DNA of 64,000 nt. Origin: Anaeramoeba flamelloides (taxonomy: Eukaryota; Metamonada; Anaeramoebidae). Position numbers and translations under genes: made by a program. Positions 61,690 through 64,000 of this stretch are shown here, one piece after another. The notes under the pieces are model-generated. The model had not been told where the DNA came from. It saw only the letters and a program-made list of their open reading frames with translations, and did no database searches. The DNA lies in contig JANTQA010000057.1 of NCBI GenBank assembly GCA_027625915.1, positions 8,618,001 to 8,682,000 on the forward strand, in the 5' to 3' direction. How positions within the stretch are numbered: the stretch's first letter is position 1; every line of letters starts with the position of its first letter.

Positions 61690-63000
61690 ATTTTATCTTT
61701 ATTTTGAATAATTATTTTGATAAATCAATTATTTTTTAATTTTAAATTTTAAATCCTATTTTATTCTATTTTTTTTTCCGAATTTTATAATAAAGAATTA
61801 AAATATTTTTAATTTAAATAAGAAGAATTTATAAAATGATTTTTCTTTCAAGAAATATTTTTAAATTTTAATAAACAAAAAAGACTTTTAAACCATAAGA
61901 ATAAAAGAAATATAAATAAATTTAAAATATTTTGAAAAAAAAAATAAGTGATTACCTCCTTGTTTTGAATAATTATTTTGATTAAGTTCCGTAATTATTC
62001 TGAAATTTATTTTTAATAGATTTAATATTTTGATATTTTTGTAAATAAAACTTTTTTATTTTTTGAATAGTTTCTAAATTCTATAATATTTCTAATCGAA
62101 TTACCAATTTTCACAAATTTTAAAATATTTCAAATTTTTAACCAATCTCCAAAAATACTGTTTAAAATCAGTTTCAAAAGAAATAAGTGATTACTTCCTT
62201 ATTTCGAATAATTATTTTTATTAAGTTCCGTAATTATTCAGAAATACATTTTAGTTATGTTTTTTGGTTGTTTAAAGATTTTTGATACATTTTTTTTACG
62301 AATACATCTAATATATACAGTCAGTTTCACTTTTCAGGCACAAACTTTCAACGAAATTTAAGGCACAAAAAAATCTCAAATTAAGGCACAAAATTTGTAA
62401 TTTTTTTTTTACAATTTATTTTACTAGAATCCGAATTTTATGCTTTAATTTGAGATTTTTTTTGTGCCTTAAATTTCGTTGAAAGTTTGTGCCTTAAAAG
62501 TGAAACTGACTGTATATATATATATATTTATTCAATAAAGTAAAGAATAAAATAATTATAAAATGTTTTTTTTTCGAGAAATGGATTTAAATTGTAATTA
62601 ATAAAAAAGACATTAAACCATAAAAATAAAAGAAATATAAATAAATTTAAAATATTTTGAAAAAAAAATAAGTGATTACCTCCTTGTTTTGAATAATTAT
62701 TTTGATTAAGTTCCGTAATTATTCTGAAATTTATTTTTAATAGATTTAATATTTTGATATTTTTGTATTTAAAACTTTTTTATTTATTTTTTTTGAATTG
62801 TTTATTTTTAATCTAATTACCAATATTCACGTTAATTTAAAATATCAAGAAAATAAATAATCTAATAAATTAATTTATAATTTTTTAAAAAAGAAATAAG
62901 TGATTTTTTCCTTATTTCGAATAATTATTTTGATTAAGTTCCATAATTATTCTGAAATTTATTTTAAATTAATTTAAAAAGATTTTGATGTTTTAGGATA
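61690..63000. repeat. Tandem repeat block M
   Basis: At least four, perhaps five, copies of a unit containing AAGTGATTACCTCCTT and AAGTTCCGTAATTATTC, near 61940, 62180, 62665 and 62895, with a worn one near 61700. The stretches 61893-62045 and 62612-62770 are nearly identical. Hairpin A6 sits in the block. Confidence 0.75.
62318..62512. mobile_element. Hairpin MITE family A, copy 6
   Basis: 195 bp, TA on both sides, inserted next to TA repeats within block M. Arms nearly perfect. Confidence 0.9.
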
Positions 63001-63050
63001 AATAACTTTTTTTATTTATTTTTTTTTATTTGAAATAGTTTTAATCACTT

Positions 63051-63400
63051 GAACTACAATTCAAAAATTTTAACACACCAAAATTCAATTTTAGAAAAAA
63101 AAACAAATTAAAAAAATTCGATCCTATCAGGTATAACACATTTGAACTAATCGCTATTTGAAATGTTAACAATTGTTTATAAATTACAATTATCACAAAA
63201 TAAAAAAAAATAAATACTTATCATTTCTAATAAATTAATGTTGTGTTAAAATTTTTGGAGAGAAAAACAAAATATTTTGAATTTTCCATTTTTTGAAAGA
63301 ACAAACTTTTTAATAAAATTAGTTGTTGATAGCTGTTTAATGTCTGGTGATTTTTTTTTGAAATTAATATTCATAATTTTCTCCCAATTTTAAATTTATA
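63051..63400. mobile_element. Family E fragment (E4)
   Basis: CAATTCAAAAATTTTAACAC, CACCAAAATTCAATTTT, GAAATGTTAACAATTG and AAATTTTTGGAGAGA follow the order of E1 and E2. The far end is not found. It ends about 40 bp before the start codon of the next gene. Confidence 0.6.
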
Positions 63401-63437
63401 TATTTTATCCCGTATTGTTTAATAAAACTAGTTTTCA

Positions 63438-64000
63438 ATGTTAAATCCAACCAACGAGAAAAAACCCAATACAAAGTTTTTACCTATACAATGCTCTCCT
63501 CTTATTTCAAAACAAAAAGTTCAGCCACCTACTAGTTTATTTTCAAACAGTGAACAAAATAAAAAAAACTTTAATAAGAATTCTACTTGGTCACCGATTC
63601 TTCCAGGAGTAAATGAACACCCTAAAAATTCTCTTTCTAATGTAAATAAAGATATTAATCAGGAAATATCCACCCCAATGCCAAAATCTTTAACCAATCT
63701 CTCTTCTGGGATGTTATTAAATAAATCAAATGAACTCGAAAGAAAAAGGCATTCAATTGTTAACGATAGATATCTTTTTGATAAAAATGATACTTCATTG
63801 CCAAAAGAAAAGGAAAAACCCGATTTAATAAAAGAGAAGTGTTCTCAAAAGGAAAGTGATATTTTACAAAATAAGAAAAGAAAACGTTATACAAGACAAT
63901 TTAAATATAACACTTTGTTAAAAAAGAAAGAACTTAACCTTACCTATGATAAAATATCAAATGAAACGGGTGTTTCCTCAGATACTCTTCGAAAGTGGCC
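63438..64000 (+). CDS. Helix-turn-helix protein, cut by window end
   Basis: Open from ATG 63438 to the edge (187 codons, no stop). The first 140 residues are Asn/Lys/Ser-rich and look disordered (for example TWSPILPGVNEHPKNS and SSGMLLNKSNELERKR). A basic patch KKRKRYTRQ precedes a likely helix-turn-helix at about 151-187: FKYNTLLKKKELNLTYDKIS, then NETGVSSDTLRKW. The pattern of a hydrophobic helix, I-S-x-x-T-G-V-S turn and a T-L-R-x-W recognition helix is seen in homeodomain-like and transposase-type DNA-binding domains. It could be a host transcription factor or a domesticated element protein; the missing 3' part would decide. Confidence 0.65.
   Translation, partial: MLNPTNEKKPNTKFLPIQCSPLISKQKVQPPTSLFSNSEQNKKNFNKNSTWSPILPGVNEHPKNSLSNVNKDINQEISTPMPKSLTNLSSGMLLNKSNELERKRHSIVNDRYLFDKNDTSLPKEKEKPDLIKEKCSQKESDILQNKKRKRYTRQFKYNTLLKKKELNLTYDKISNETGVSSDTLRKW

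Larger units (their letters stand above)
58372..63437. other. 5-kb spacer right of the C2 gene
   Basis: Holds B4, an A relative, the RNA candidate, A5, D2, tandem block M with A6 and an E fragment. In 59331-59760 and 61127-61690 I see only AT-rich sequence, plus a CA microsatellite at 59764-59781. Confidence 0.55.

Noticed and set aside
61690-63000. CRISPR-like array
   Set aside because: Units are long, irregularly spaced and diverged, and the genome is eukaryotic.

Overview
The window is nuclear DNA from a very AT-rich eukaryotic microbe. The genetic code is standard. Introns follow GT-AG; five of the six visible ones are about 105-207 bp and the sixth is 4 kb. Proteins are rich in Lys, Asn and Gln, genes are sparse, and spacers run for kilobases. 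An amoeboid protist, perhaps close to Anaeramoeba, fits this style, but no marker here fixes the taxon.

Genes from left to right: a very long protein (934-6134, +) with a divergent calponin-homology-like start and about nine tandem PH-like modules; an AzgA-type purine permease (13439-14929, +) whose GC content is far above its surroundings; an unnamed conserved protein with nuclease-like motifs (24883-25725, +); protein farnesyl/geranylgeranyltransferase type-1 alpha subunit (32454-33654, +, two exons); a PIAS/Siz-type SP-RING SUMO ligase (39423-36853, -, two exons); ribosomal protein uL14/RPL23 (47204-47931, +, three exons); a C2-domain protein with a Met/Asn/Gly-rich tail (58371-53080, -, four exons, one 4-kb intron); and a helix-turn-helix protein cut by the right edge (63438-64000, +). 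They are unrelated housekeeping and signalling genes and form no operon or pathway.

The spacers are packed with short, mostly non-coding inverted-repeat elements, called families A to M here. Family A is a 195-197 bp near-perfect hairpin present six times, five of them at TA dinucleotides. Families B, C, D, E, F, H, I and J have terminal inverted repeats; G is a fold-back; K and L are dispersed repeats; M is a tandem block. Several are nested (A in B in J; E in F; a LINE remnant in E; A in I), so relative insertion order can be read. No intact transposase is visible. There is one worn LINE remnant and one worn Ty1/copia-like remnant.

The main points for follow-up are the C2 gene's repeat-filled giant intron, a GC-rich structured island without an ORF at 59800-60190 that may be a non-coding RNA gene, the hairpin family A with three copies of one motif per arm, the GC-shifted permease, and a 22-base G-rich tract at 35760.
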